From Acinetobacter sp. ANC 4862 (GTDB lineage: Bacteria; Pseudomonadota; Gammaproteobacteria; Pseudomonadales; Moraxellaceae): DNA of 64,000 nt. The notes under the pieces are model-generated. The model searched no databases and had not been told where the DNA came from. It saw only the letters and a program-made list of their open reading frames with translations. Shown piece by piece: positions 45,480 through 55,023 of the stretch. Positions within the stretch are counted from its first letter, which is position 1; every line of letters begins with the position of its first letter. The stretch is from assembly GCF_004336635.1 (NCBI RefSeq), contig NZ_SJXH01000002.1, positions 1 through 64,000 of the forward strand, read 5' to 3'. A program made the position numbers and the translations under genes.

Positions 45480-46880
45480 ATGAGCATTACTCACGTTACA
45501 GAACTTCTCTCACCCGCTGGCTCGCTCAAAAACATGCGCTATGCTTTTGCTTATGGTGCCGATGCTGTCTATGCAGGTCAGCCGCGTTATAGCTTACGTG
45601 TACGTAATAATGCCTTCGATCATGACAATCTAAAAATAGGTATTGAGGAAGCTCATGCGTTGGGCAAAAAATTCTATGTAGTGGTGAACATCCAACCGCA
45701 TAACAGCAAACTCAAGAATTTCATCCGTGACTTGGAACCTGTGGTTGCCATGCAACCTGATGCGCTGATTATGTCTGATCCGGGCTTAATCATGATGGTA
45801 CGTGAGCATTTTCCTGATGTTCCGGTACACCTTTCAGTTCAGGCCAATGCAGTCAACTGGGCAACGGTGAAGTTCTGGCAAAACATGGGTTTGACCCGCG
45901 TAATTTTGTCTCGTGAACTTTCTATTGAAGAAATTGAAGAAATTAAAAACACTGTGCCAGGCATGGAAATTGAAGTTTTCGTGCATGGTGCATTGTGTAT
46001 GGCTTATTCCGGTCGTTGCTTACTTTCAGGCTATATGAACAAACGTGATGCAAATCAGGGCGCTTGCACCAATGCCTGTCGCTGGGATTATAAAATTCAC
46101 GATGCAGCTGAAGATGAAACTGGAGATGTGATTCCAGTTCAACAAATTGAAGAATCATCATCATGCTGCCAACATAAAGATGCCGACGAGCAACACGCCC
46201 TAGAACAACATCAATTTGGCGAGCCGGTTTTACTACAACGCAATGAAGAAGATATGTTTGCCGCTGAAGAAGATGAACATGGCACCTACTTCATGAACTC
46301 CAAAGACTTGCGTGCGGTACAGCATGTCGAACGTTTAACCAAGATGGGCATTCATTCACTGAAGATTGAAGGTCGTACCAAGTCCTACTTCTACTGTGCC
46401 CGTACTGCACAAATCTACCGCAAAGCGATTGATGATGCGTTGGCAGGTAAACCTTTTGATCCATCACTAATGACCCAGCTTGAAGGCTTGGCGAATCGCG
46501 GTTATACCGAAGGTTTCCTGCGTCGTCATGTGCATAGCGAATATCAAAATTATGAAACGGGTTCATCACGTTTTGATCATCAACAGTTTGTAGGCGAAGT
46601 GTTAGAACGTAACGGTGACTATATCAAGATTGATGTGAAAAACCGTTTTGTCGTCGGGGATTCTTTAGAGTTAATGACGACGAAAGGCAACATCACTTTT
46701 ACTTTGACTGAAATTAAAGATAAAAAAGGCAATTTGATTGAAGATGCCAAAGGTTCCGGTCATGTCGTTGATATTCCAGTCCCTGCCGATGTCGACATGG
46801 ATTATGCCCTGCTGATTCGCAACTTGCCGAATTCAACTGCAGATATTTCTGCTGCGTCTTTGGCTTATCAAGCGATTTAA
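45480..46880 (+). CDS. trhP: U32-family tRNA hydroxylation protein TrhP (YegQ)
   Basis: Prephenate-dependent pathway for 5-hydroxyuridine at tRNA position 34; U32 peptidase-like fold. It has 466 residues. Conserved blocks are LSPAGSLKNMRYAFAYGADA, HGALCMAYSGRCLLSGYM, RDANQGACTNACRWDY (Cys cluster) and EDEHGTYFMNSKDLRAVQHV with LKIEGRTKSYFYCAR. The variable insert (about residues 220-262) holds a CC pair and several His. The neighbouring ferredoxin starts 12 bp downstream, so they are probably cotranscribed. Confidence 0.9.
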   Translation: MSITHVTELLSPAGSLKNMRYAFAYGADAVYAGQPRYSLRVRNNAFDHDNLKIGIEEAHALGKKFYVVVNIQPHNSKLKNFIRDLEPVVAMQPDALIMSDPGLIMMVREHFPDVPVHLSVQANAVNWATVKFWQNMGLTRVILSRELSIEEIEEIKNTVPGMEIEVFVHGALCMAYSGRCLLSGYMNKRDANQGACTNACRWDYKIHDAAEDETGDVIPVQQIEESSSCCQHKDADEQHALEQHQFGEPVLLQRNEEDMFAAEEDEHGTYFMNSKDLRAVQHVERLTKMGIHSLKIEGRTKSYFYCARTAQIYRKAIDDALAGKPFDPSLMTQLEGLANRGYTEGFLRRHVHSEYQNYETGSSRFDHQQFVGEVLERNGDYIKIDVKNRFVVGDSLELMTTKGNITFTLTEIKDKKGNLIEDAKGSGHVVDIPVPADVDMDYALLIRNLPNSTADISAASLAYQAI

Positions 46881-46892
46881 AGCGAGATAGAT

Positions 46893-47147
46893 ATGGCATT
46901 ACTCATCACCGATAAATGCATCAATTGTGATATGTGTTTACCTGAATGTCCGAATGAAGCCATTTATGAGGGCGATAAAGTGTATGAGATTGATGTGGAT
47001 CGCTGTACTGAATGTGTCGGCTTTTATGAGCACCAAACTTGTATTGCGGTATGTCCAATTGAGTGCATTATTCCGCATCCTGAGCATATGGAAACACAAG
47101 AGCAATTAATGCAGAAGTTTAAGGGATTGAATTTATTTAAATCTTAG
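46893..47147 (+). CDS. yfhL: YfhL-type 4Fe-4S dicluster ferredoxin
   Basis: 84 residues with two iron-sulfur motifs: CINCDMCLPECP for the first, and CTECVG ... CIAVCP with the characteristic insertion of the Alvin-type (YfhL) ferredoxins. The C-terminal extension HMETQEQLMQKFKGL is also typical. Its position directly after trhP suggests it supplies electrons or clusters for that pathway; this is inference from linkage. Confidence 0.93.
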   Translation: MALLITDKCINCDMCLPECPNEAIYEGDKVYEIDVDRCTECVGFYEHQTCIAVCPIECIIPHPEHMETQEQLMQKFKGLNLFKS

Positions 47148-47270
47148 AGATTTTTATGAAACTGGAATAAAAATTGCTTAATTAAACTTAATAAGCATGG
47201 GGAAAGAACAATAAAAAAGGGCAAAACAAAAAATGTAGAAAATCAAAATAACAATAGAAAGGGTCGTGAT

Positions 47271-47306
47271 AAAAAAAGGAACTCAGCGTTAGCGCCCTGA
47301 GTTCCT
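47271..47306 (-). terminator. Minus-strand terminator (ahpF side)
   Basis: AGGAACTCAG pairs perfectly with CTGAGTTCCT. On the minus strand it is followed by seven T. It lies beyond the plus-strand terminator at 47340-47386, so the two convergent transcripts overlap. Confidence 0.75.
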
Positions 47307-47339
47307 ATAAAAGGGTAAAACAAAAACTTGGGGAACTAA

Positions 47340-47386
47340 AGCCAAAGTGTCTATGTTTAAGTCTACATAGCCACTTTGGCTTTTTT
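47340..47386 (+). terminator. Plus-strand terminator (trhP-yfhL side)
   Basis: GCCAAAGTG pairs with CACTTTGGC, with an inner CTATG/CATAG stem, followed by TTTTTT on the plus strand. It abuts the ahpF stop codon. Confidence 0.75.
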
Positions 47387-47388
47387 AC

Positions 47389-48954
47389 TTATTGCCCCGA
47401 ACGGATGATGTAATCAAAAGCAGACAGTGATGCTTTGGCACCTTCACCCGTTGCAATGATGATCTGCTTGTACGGAACGGTGGTACAGTCACCCGCAGCA
47501 AACACACCCTTGACATTGGTTTCGTTACGCTCGTTAATCACGATCTCGCCACGGTTGGAAAGTTCCACTTTCGATGCTTTCAGGAAATCGGTGTTTGGCA
47601 ACAAGCCAATTTGCACAAAGATCCCAGCCAGTTCAACCGTGTGTTCAACATCGGTGGTACGGTCTTTGTATTTCAGCGCTGTTACCTGTGAACCGTCACC
47701 GACCACTTCTGTAGAAAGTGCATTCATGATTACGGTGGTGTTCGGCAAGCTGTTGAGCTTGTCTTGTAAGACTTGGTCGGCACGAAGTTTGGTATCGAAC
47801 TCAACCAAGGTAACGTGTTCAACAATACCCGCCAAGTCAATCGCCGCTTCCACACCCGAGTTCCCGCCACCGATCACCGCCACACGTTTGCCCTTGAATA
47901 GTGGACCGTCACAGTGCGGGCAGTACGCCACACCACGGGTTTTATATTCCTGCTCGCCCGGAACATTCATTTCTCTCCAGCGTGCACCGGTCGACAGAAT
48001 GATGGTTTTTGATTCCAGTTTAGCCCCATTTTCCAGCGTCACTTCTACCAGACCATTGGCGGTTTCATCGCCCCCTTTAATCGCCGCCACTTTTTGCAGG
48101 TTCATGATGTCGACATCATAAGCACGCACATGCGCTTCCATTTCAGCGGCAAATTTCGGACCCTGGGTCTTTTGCACTGAAGTGTAGTTTTCAATGTCCA
48201 TGGTATCCATGACCTGACCACCAAAGCGTTCCGCCACAATCCCGGTTTGGATGCCTTTACGTGCCGCATAGATCGCAGCAGTATTGCCTGCAGGGCCACC
48301 ACCAATCACCAGCACATCAAATGCGCCTTTGGCATTGAGTTTTTCTGCATCTTTGGCTGATGAATCCGAATCCAGTTTGGCCACGATTTCTTCCAAAGTC
48401 ATACGGCCCTGACCAATATGTTCACCATTCTGGAACAGCATCGGAACCGCCATGATTTTGCGCTGTTCCACTTCCTCCTGGAAGAAGGCCCCGTCAATCA
48501 TGGTGGCTGTCGCGCCCGGATTGTTGATCGCAATCAGATTCAAGGCTTGCACCACATCCGGACAGTTATGGCAGCTTAAAGAAACAAAGACATCAAAGTC
48601 AGAGGTTAAATTCAAGCCCTTGATTTGTGCCAAGACTTCATCAGACACTTTTGGGGCATAACCCGACACTTGCAGCAATGCCAGAATCAAGGAGGTAAAT
48701 TCATGTCCCATCGGCAGACCGGCAAAGTTCACGCGTGGCTGTTCGCCGACTTTGGCGATCCCGAAGCTTGGGGTACGTTTATTGGTTCCGTCAAAGCGAG
48801 CTGTTACCTGATCCGACAGTGCTGCAACCTCGGTCACCAGTTCCTTGATCTTGTCGGATTTGTCGGATGAATCGAGGGATGCCACCAGTTCAATCGGGCT
48901 TTCCAGACGTTCCAGTAAAGTTTTAAGTTGCGCTGAAGTATTTTGATCTAACAT
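47389..48954 (-). CDS. ahpF: Alkyl hydroperoxide reductase subunit F
   Basis: NADH-dependent flavoprotein disulfide reductase that recycles AhpC in peroxide defence. It has 521 residues from the ATG at 48952-48954, with GGAG 9 nt upstream. The N-terminal tandem thioredoxin-fold domain has the redox pair CHNC at about residues 128-131. The C-terminal thioredoxin-reductase part has [15 protein letters not shown] (FAD), CPHCDGP (active disulfide), [14 protein letters not shown] (NAD) and FAAGDCTT. ahpC is not adjacent, which is common outside enterics. Confidence 0.96.
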   Translation of the reverse strand: MLDQNTSAQLKTLLERLESPIELVASLDSSDKSDKIKELVTEVAALSDQVTARFDGTNKRTPSFGIAKVGEQPRVNFAGLPMGHEFTSLILALLQVSGYAPKVSDEVLAQIKGLNLTSDFDVFVSLSCHNCPDVVQALNLIAINNPGATATMIDGAFFQEEVEQRKIMAVPMLFQNGEHIGQGRMTLEEIVAKLDSDSSAKDAEKLNAKGAFDVLVIGGGPAGNTAAIYAARKGIQTGIVAERFGGQVMDTMDIENYTSVQKTQGPKFAAEMEAHVRAYDVDIMNLQKVAAIKGGDETANGLVEVTLENGAKLESKTIILSTGARWREMNVPGEQEYKTRGVAYCPHCDGPLFKGKRVAVIGGGNSGVEAAIDLAGIVEHVTLVEFDTKLRADQVLQDKLNSLPNTTVIMNALSTEVVGDGSQVTALKYKDRTTDVEHTVELAGIFVQIGLLPNTDFLKASKVELSNRGEIVINERNETNVKGVFAAGDCTTVPYKQIIIATGEGAKASLSAFDYIIRSGQ

Positions 48955-49150
48955 GGCTAACGTCTCCAAGGGAGTAAATGTTTATTTAATAAGGCTATAG
49001 TAAGACAAATGATTAAATAGGTAAAACAGTTTGTTTTTATTACTAAGATCGGATTATTAAATCAAGTAGCGTTTATCTTAAATTCTATAAGTACTGCCTC
49101 ATTTAAAACTTAAGAAAAATTGCAATGAAATAACAGTCAAGAAAAACAAT

Positions 49151-49172
49151 AAAAGCCCCTTCCGAGGCTTTT
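49151..49172 (-). terminator. Terminator of the TelA-type operon
   Basis: AAAAGCC pairs with GGCTTTT around CCTTCCGA, just after the stop codon of the 49185-50105 gene. Confidence 0.65.
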
Positions 49173-49184
49173 GAATTGCATTAT

Positions 49185-50105
49185 TTAAGGTGTAATGCGT
49201 TGTTCAACTCTTAACACGCGCCCTTTTAAATGCTGCGATAAGAAAAATAAAATCAAACTCAAAATTGCAGATAAAATAAACATAGCAATAATAAAGATAT
49301 TCACCAAGTCGCTCATTTTTTCAGCTTGATCTACCTGCCTTGAAACACTTTGCGCCATCGGGGTGAGTGTCTTTCCATAAAGTTGATGCTGCATGGTCCA
49401 CAATTGTTCGGGCTTGAAGCCATATTCAATAAAGTGAGGATCTGTTTTTTCGGCTTTAACCAAAGCCAGAACCTGAGGAATGGCAGCATCTTTATCGACT
49501 GGTTTATGTAACAACGCGGCTTGTGCAAGTAAATAAGCCTTCACGGGTTCATCTAATTCAGTACGCTGTAAATACTGTGCCAATTCACTTTGCTGAATAT
49601 TTTTATCGTATTGAATCGCTTCGCTATAAGCATTATTTACCTCATCATTTAAATCGTATTGCAGAAAGGTTAAACTCGACCACAACACAATAAAGGCAAC
49701 CAGCCAGCCGACAAATTTCAAAATAAAGGACTGAAAACGCGTATAGAAGAAGCGTATTTTTTTCAAAAAATGAATGACAAAAAATGCCCCGACAAAAGAA
49801 ACAAATAGCTTAAGAATCAGCCAGCCAAACCACGATAACAGATTGGTAAAATAATCGGTGTGCTGACCGAGTTCAGCAAGATTTGCATCTACACTCATCG
49901 GCATATGCAATTGTTTCAATTCGGTGGTAACACCAAAAAAACTATAGACAAAATCATGTTGTAGAACTAATGCCACCACTGATGCAAGGAAAACGGTGCT
50001 GCTAGTGATGCAAAATAAGGTCAGATTGCGTTGGCGCTTTTTCAGCACTACAACACCAGATTCAATCTGTTGCGGATTCACAGCATATTCATCTAAGGGA
50101 GGCAA
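49185..50105 (-). CDS. Multi-pass membrane protein of the TelA-type operon
   Basis: 306 residues from a TTG at 50103-50105, six bases after GGAGAAACCG; no suitable ATG lies nearby. Four hydrophobic segments fall at about residues 30-50, 86-108, 128-150 and 268-292. A ~110-residue soluble part lies between the third and fourth (NNAYSEAIQYDKNIQQSELA ... VDKDAAIPQVLALVKAEK). I know no family. It is the last of three minus-strand genes, 42 bp after telA, so a membrane partner of the TelA-like proteins is plausible. Confidence 0.7.
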   Translation of the reverse strand: MPPLDEYAVNPQQIESGVVVLKKRQRNLTLFCITSSTVFLASVVALVLQHDFVYSFFGVTTELKQLHMPMSVDANLAELGQHTDYFTNLLSWFGWLILKLFVSFVGAFFVIHFLKKIRFFYTRFQSFILKFVGWLVAFIVLWSSLTFLQYDLNDEVNNAYSEAIQYDKNIQQSELAQYLQRTELDEPVKAYLLAQAALLHKPVDKDAAIPQVLALVKAEKTDPHFIEYGFKPEQLWTMQHQLYGKTLTPMAQSVSRQVDQAEKMSDLVNIFIIAMFILSAILSLILFFLSQHLKGRVLRVEQRITP

Positions 50106-50147
50106 ACGGTTTCTCCTAAAGTGCAGCCAATGAACTTAAGCCTATTC

Positions 50148-51281
50148 TTAAGATTTATTCACTCCACTGGTACTTGATTCTATAACCAAATGATTCAAAT
50201 TTTCTTGCAAGGCACGTAAACGCGTGGTGGCTTCAGCACGTTTTTGCATACCTTCTTTTTGCACCTGAATCACATCATTCACAGTTTTAATGAGGGTGTT
50301 TTGCACATGTTCAAGCGTTTCAATATCAATCACTGAACGTTGATTGGCTTTGGCGGTATCGACCGAGTTTTGATGCAGCAAGTCTGCATTACGGCGTAAC
50401 AGATCATTGGTTGCATCATCAATACTATTGGCAAGTTGCACACTATTTTTCTGTTCATTTAGGGAAATGGCCAAACTGATCTGGTTTTTCCACGCGGGTA
50501 AAGTAATGTTTTTAATCGCATAAAACTTATCGACCAACATCAAGTTATTGGACTGGATAATTCGGATCATTGGTAAAGTTTGCATTGCCGATTGCTGCAA
50601 AACCTGTAAATCACTGACCCGTTTTTCCAGATTATTGGCCAGATGATTCAGATCATAAACCTTTTGCACCGATGCCTGATCTTGAGTTTGAGTGGTTAAA
50701 GTTGCAATTTCCTGCTGGATTTCATGTTCTTTCAACTTCCCGGCAGCAATATAAATACCCAATTGTTTATATTCATCCTGCACCCCATGGAACATTTTAT
50801 CCAAGGTATCAACGCGACTTTTGAGTCCCGATTGTGAAGTTTCAATTTCTTTAACTAAAACATCAATTTGTTCTTTGGTACTATTAAAATGCTGGTCAAA
50901 GTTCTGCTTGGCGCCCTTCATTTTACTGATCAAGCCACCAAAAAAACCCGAACTTTTTTTCTTGTTTAAAATGCTGCTGGTATTCAACTGCTGTGCTACT
51001 TGAACCACCTGATTCAATTTTTGACCTGTGGCATCCAGATCTTTATTTTGCACAAGATTCAACAATTCATCGGTATAGGTCGACGTTTTTGTCGCAATAT
51101 TTTTACCATATTCAGCCACTGCTGTATGGCTCATTGCAGCCAATTCTTTACGTGCATTCATCACTTCATTAAAGTCCGAATCCTGCAAACCCATTTCTTG
51201 CAAGTTCAGTTGCTGAAATTTTTGCTGAACCACATCGCTGCTTACTTCAGCTGGTAAATCTTTATGCTCAAAATCGGTCAT
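50148..51281 (-). CDS. TelA/KlaA-family toxic-anion resistance protein
   Basis: 377 residues, almost entirely helical. Family-typical stretches are KSSGFFGGLISKMKGAKQNF, LDKMFHGVQDEYKQLGIYIA, SAMQTLPMIRIIQSNNLMLV and NITLPAWKNQISLAISLNEQ. TelA relatives were first linked to tellurite resistance, but their biochemical role is unsettled; many associate with envelope or stress operons. A GGTGAG ribosome site precedes the ATG. It is flanked by a shorter related protein upstream and a membrane protein downstream. Confidence 0.88.
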   Translation of the reverse strand: MTDFEHKDLPAEVSSDVVQQKFQQLNLQEMGLQDSDFNEVMNARKELAAMSHTAVAEYGKNIATKTSTYTDELLNLVQNKDLDATGQKLNQVVQVAQQLNTSSILNKKKSSGFFGGLISKMKGAKQNFDQHFNSTKEQIDVLVKEIETSQSGLKSRVDTLDKMFHGVQDEYKQLGIYIAAGKLKEHEIQQEIATLTTQTQDQASVQKVYDLNHLANNLEKRVSDLQVLQQSAMQTLPMIRIIQSNNLMLVDKFYAIKNITLPAWKNQISLAISLNEQKNSVQLANSIDDATNDLLRRNADLLHQNSVDTAKANQRSVIDIETLEHVQNTLIKTVNDVIQVQKEGMQKRAEATTRLRALQENLNHLVIESSTSGVNKS

Positions 51282-51300
51282 GTCTCACCTAGTATCATTA

Positions 51301-52089
51301 TTAATGTGTTGGTTTCTGTAGTGATTTTCTTAAAGTTTTGATCAGGTTCTCTCGGCTATTATCCAACTTTTCCAACTCAATTGTCGAATTGCTTTGATTG
51401 CTTTGTTTAACATGATATTGCCATGCCGGAATCAAGACCTGCTGTGCCTCTTTAAAACGATCCAGCAAGGTAAAAGAAAGCTGTTGAGATAACTGCATTT
51501 GTGTAATTGCAATATCATTACTGGCCTGCAACGTTTGTAATGTATTAATTTTTTTAGATAATCTCTCCGAAAAATTATCCAAAGGATGCTGATTCTTTAC
51601 AAAATTGGGATATTCCACTAAAAACTCTTGTGCAGCCTTGATGTACTTTGCCATTTGCTCACGATGTCCAAGCAACTGCTGAAAACGTGCCTGTGACTTT
51701 TGAATCTCGATTTGCAATTTTTGACTTAAATGATTGGCCCGATTGAGCAATTGGTCTAGATTTTTATAATATTCAACCTGCCCCGATCCATATTCCAGGT
51801 CAATCCCCAACCACTTTTGCAAAGCATTAAATTTACGTGTTTTTAAATATTTTTTTGAATCTGCCAAGGATTGAATCAGCTGTTCAATCGTCGAACTGAG
51901 TTGCTGGGTAAGATGTAGATCTACCCCATTAAGTAACACCGACTGTGCCTGAATAAGTTGATCAGCATAATGATTCAGACGATATTGATCATTCAGCAAA
52001 GGTACTAAATCATTACGCTGAATGGAGAGAAGTTCAGCCCGATTCACCTCAATTTCAGCCAAAGGAACAAGAACATCTATCTGTGACAT
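51301..52089 (-). CDS. Helical protein, divergent short TelA-like paralogue
   Basis: 262 residues, rich in Gln, Leu and Lys, with long predicted helices. The C-terminal section (QLSFTLLDRFKEAQQVLIPA, then WQYHV) parallels the TelA block LMLVDKFYAI ... ITLPAWKNQ in the next gene, so I read it as a distant, shorter member of the same fold. It is first in the operon, 19 bp before the telA homologue. There is no signal or membrane segment. The function is unknown. Confidence 0.68.
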   Translation of the reverse strand: MSQIDVLVPLAEIEVNRAELLSIQRNDLVPLLNDQYRLNHYADQLIQAQSVLLNGVDLHLTQQLSSTIEQLIQSLADSKKYLKTRKFNALQKWLGIDLEYGSGQVEYYKNLDQLLNRANHLSQKLQIEIQKSQARFQQLLGHREQMAKYIKAAQEFLVEYPNFVKNQHPLDNFSERLSKKINTLQTLQASNDIAITQMQLSQQLSFTLLDRFKEAQQVLIPAWQYHVKQSNQSNSTIELEKLDNSRENLIKTLRKSLQKPTH

Positions 52090-52697
52090 AATATTAGAAA
52101 CTCAATAAAATCATTTTTATAGTACGGCTTTCATACAAAATATCATGTAGTGTTTTGCAATTTCTAGAACATATTTATATTAAATTGGATAAAGATTTAA
52201 ACAAGTTTTTAAAACAATTCATTTTACGAATTTACAAAGTGCTCAATTTATAGAGACAAGTCGGCTCTTTTGTATAATTTCATACAATGCTTGTAAGGTT
52301 AACATCTCAATTACTTGATAACTCAGGTGAATAATTTTGTGAGTTTCTACGAGCTACAATACATGTAATGACAAATTTAAAGAAACATTCTGTTTTGTCA
52401 TTCCATTTTTTTGCTAACAAAAGTTTTTTAATCTTGTCGGCAACTTTTTAATGATGAAAAATCATAAATAAAATAAATAATTTTAATTACTTAGAAAATT
52501 AACCAGGAAATTTCTTAATCAAATGATCTACTTTACTCAAAAGATAAGAATGATTTATTGGCGTGATTGTCGGGTAATTATGGTTAATTGTTGACCAATT
52601 CTTTATTCTAGTGTTCTGCTAATACGGGAGTATTAGACAGCAATGAAAATTTAAATAAAAAAATTGCTTTCATGGAACTGAACTGGACAATAATGAT
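52090..52697. other. Long AT-rich divergent intergenic region
   Basis: About 610 bp between the TelA-type operon and the beta-propeller gene. No credible open frame was found; a 27-codon frame near 52368-52451 has no support. A perfect hairpin, CTAATAC (52619-52625) with GTATTAG (52630-52636) around GGGA, lies about 60 bp before the beta-propeller start codon. It may be an operator or leader structure. Confidence 0.5.
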
Positions 52698-53948
52698 ATG
52701 AAAAACAAAAAATTATTTTTTAAATGGACGTCGAATGTTTTACTTGCATCTACAGCTTTCAGCTCGCTAGCTATGAATGCAACTACAGCAACAACGCCTG
52801 CTCCACCAAATAGCCAACAGGTATTTTTTGTGGGCAATAACTGGGATGGAACCGTGACCGTCATTCGTCCCTCACAGGATTTTGGCAAAATCGGTGTCAT
52901 TAACATGGTGCCTGATCGCAAAGAGCGTTTAAAGGAAATCCACCTCAATCCAATTAAACTGATTGCTTATACTTATATTCAGTCCACCGCTGGTGAAGGT
53001 AACGATCAATTGGTCGATGACATGTATTCCACCCCAGATGGCAAGTCAGTGGTGGCATCTCGCCCAAGTTTTGCAGATGTGGTGTCTATCAATATTGCGA
53101 CGGGCAAGATCAACTGGCGCACCCCTGTTGAGGGTTTCCGTGCGGATCATATGGCTGTTTCTCCTGATGGTCAGCGCTTAGCTGTCTCAGCATCTTCGGG
53201 TAACGTCGTTCATGTTCTAGACATCAACACCGGTAAGGAATTGGGACGCTTTGCAACAGGCGACAAACCGCATGAAAACATCTTCTTTGATGGTGGTTCA
53301 AAAATTTTGAATTCAGCGATTGGTAATGTAGAAACCGCCATGGATGCATCATGGCAAGATTTCACCAAGGGTAAACGATTCATCACCATTGCTGATGCGA
53401 ATACATTTAAAGTGCTCAAGAAAATTGATTTCCGTCCCGCATTAGATGCAATCGGTCGTAAAGATTTATCCAATGCAGTGCGTCCCATCGTGCTTAGTAA
53501 TGATGAAAGTAAAATTTATGCACAGGTTTCATTTTTTAACGGCTTGATCGAGTATGACCTGAACCAGAATAAAATTACTCGCATTGGTCAACTCCCGGGC
53601 AGCTCTACCATTCCGTCTGACCGGACAAAATATGTAAATGACTCCCGTCATCATGGATTATCCATCAGTGCTGATGGTGAGAAATTGTGTGTGGCAGGCA
53701 CCATGGATGACTATGCCACCATTGTCGACCGTTCAACCTTAAAAGCTGGCAAGCTGATCGCTGCAGGCAAGCCATATTGGGCAACACAAAGTCCTGATGG
53801 GAAAAGCTGCGTGATTTCAGAGAGTGCGACTGACGTGGTCACCGTCATTGATTTTGCCACAGGTGAAAAGGTTCTGAGTGTTCCGGTCGGTAATCATCCA
53901 CAGCGTGTTCGTATAGGTTATGCACCGGCAGGCTGGTCAACCAAGTAA
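52698..53948 (+). CDS. Exported YVTN/YncE-type beta-propeller protein
   Basis: 416 residues with a signal peptide (about 1-28, ASTAFSSLAMNA) and at least five beta-propeller blades of the 'x-DG-K/Q-x-h-x-V-S' type: STPDGKSVVASRP, VSPDGQRLAVSAS, LSNDESKIYAQVS, ISADGEKLCVAGT and QSPDGKSCVISES. Blades end in INIATGKINW, LDINTGKELGRF and IDFATGEKVLSV. Such proteins are periplasmic; ligand and role are unknown. It is monocistronic, with its own terminator. Confidence 0.85.
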   Translation: MKNKKLFFKWTSNVLLASTAFSSLAMNATTATTPAPPNSQQVFFVGNNWDGTVTVIRPSQDFGKIGVINMVPDRKERLKEIHLNPIKLIAYTYIQSTAGEGNDQLVDDMYSTPDGKSVVASRPSFADVVSINIATGKINWRTPVEGFRADHMAVSPDGQRLAVSASSGNVVHVLDINTGKELGRFATGDKPHENIFFDGGSKILNSAIGNVETAMDASWQDFTKGKRFITIADANTFKVLKKIDFRPALDAIGRKDLSNAVRPIVLSNDESKIYAQVSFFNGLIEYDLNQNKITRIGQLPGSSTIPSDRTKYVNDSRHHGLSISADGEKLCVAGTMDDYATIVDRSTLKAGKLIAAGKPYWATQSPDGKSCVISESATDVVTVIDFATGEKVLSVPVGNHPQRVRIGYAPAGWSTK

Positions 53949-53980
53949 TGAACGGTAATGAGTGGATAATTGATGAATTG

Positions 53981-54013
53981 AACAGACCTGATTGTAGATG
54001 AGGTCTGTTTTTT
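53981..54013 (+). terminator. Terminator of the beta-propeller gene
   Basis: AACAGACCT pairs perfectly with AGGTCTGTT around an 11-base loop and is followed by a T run. Confidence 0.82.
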
Positions 54014-54043
54014 AATTTAAATGAAATTAACAGGTTTGGTAGC

Positions 54044-54514
54044 ATGGCTCACACTTTACGACTTGGCATCATCGTTGGAATAATTGTGACTTTATTACTC
54101 CTAGGCATTGTCTATTTCTTTCAACCCGCAACCCCGGTTCCACCAGAAACAGCTCAGTCCATCGTTCATAAAACTCCAGTGAACAGCGCTTTAAAAAAGA
54201 ATGTCGAACATTTAAAACCCAAGCAAGCAATACCCCTACAATCCTCAAATCAGATAGGATTGATCCAACAGCGTGACCGACTTTATCAGGATTTCGAACA
54301 AATCAGTCATTCATTGAGTGTGGGACAGCAACCTGATTTTCGTCAGGTAAGTGATTTATTGAAAAAGCAAAAACAGCTTGTAAAAGCAAGTGGGCTTTCA
54401 GCGAATGATGCAATTTCCTATTGCCAATTTTTAAGACAAATTTTACCGGCAATGGATCAGCAGATTAATCAACATATTCTACAATTAGAGCAACTTAAGC
54501 ATACGACTTCATAA
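54044..54514 (+). CDS. Membrane-anchored protein of unknown function
   Basis: 156 residues. One N-terminal transmembrane segment (about 6-28, RLGIIVGIIVTLLLLGIVYF) is followed by a Pro/Thr-rich linker and a helical, Gln-rich domain (LIQQRDRLYQDFEQI, FRQVSDLLKKQKQLV). It resembles the layout of small periplasmic anchored proteins but no known family. It follows the beta-propeller terminator, so it has its own promoter. Confidence 0.6.
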   Translation: MAHTLRLGIIVGIIVTLLLLGIVYFFQPATPVPPETAQSIVHKTPVNSALKKNVEHLKPKQAIPLQSSNQIGLIQQRDRLYQDFEQISHSLSVGQQPDFRQVSDLLKKQKQLVKASGLSANDAISYCQFLRQILPAMDQQINQHILQLEQLKHTTS

Positions 54515-54564
54515 AAGTTGATAAGCAAAGTCCCATTCATATAGTCTTTGTGTATTTCAAGTTT

Positions 54565-54726
54565 CTAATTGGGTTGCTTCTGGGGATTTGATTGCCGAAG
54601 ATGCTGGTTAGGTTGATCAGGTTGCGGATTAGGCGGATTAGGTACTTTTTTTTCATCAGGCTGTTGAGGATATTCAATATGTAAGGTTGGTTGATCCGGT
54701 TGTGGATTTTGTGGTTGATTAGCCAT
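54565..54726 (-). CDS. Small Pro/Gln/Asn-rich protein
   Basis: 53 residues from the ATG at 54724-54726, eight bases after a near-perfect GGAGGG. An upstream in-frame ATG would add 11 residues but has a poorer context. The sequence contains the repeated unit NPQPDQP twice and ends in a run rich in Gln, Asn and Pro. It is low complexity and probably disordered. The strong ribosome site is the best evidence that it is translated. Confidence 0.5.
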   Translation of the reverse strand: MANQPQNPQPDQPTLHIEYPQQPDEKKVPNPPNPQPDQPNQHLRQSNPQKQPN

Positions 54727-55023
54727 ATCTAACTCCCTCCTTTTAGATTGGGTTTTCATATCGTCTTCATCACGACACTAACAATTTACTCTTTCTTTGC
54801 TCTTATCCAACCCTAAGTCTGTGTCAATTCTCTTCTTTGTAAATACGATAACTGCATATTATTGATTCACAAGTGCACTATCACAGTGACATTCACAATC
54901 ATTACCTAAAATCATCTCCCTTTAACATTAAGACCATCATTCATAATAAAAAACACTTTCACTTATATCTGGCTTACTGTTGAATTTGTGTGCAAATTTA
55001 ATATTTGTCTAAGCTAAGAACCA
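54727..55023. other. Gene-free interval before the remnant island
   Basis: About 300 bp, AT-rich. It carries no open frame, terminator or repeat that I can support. Confidence 0.4.
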
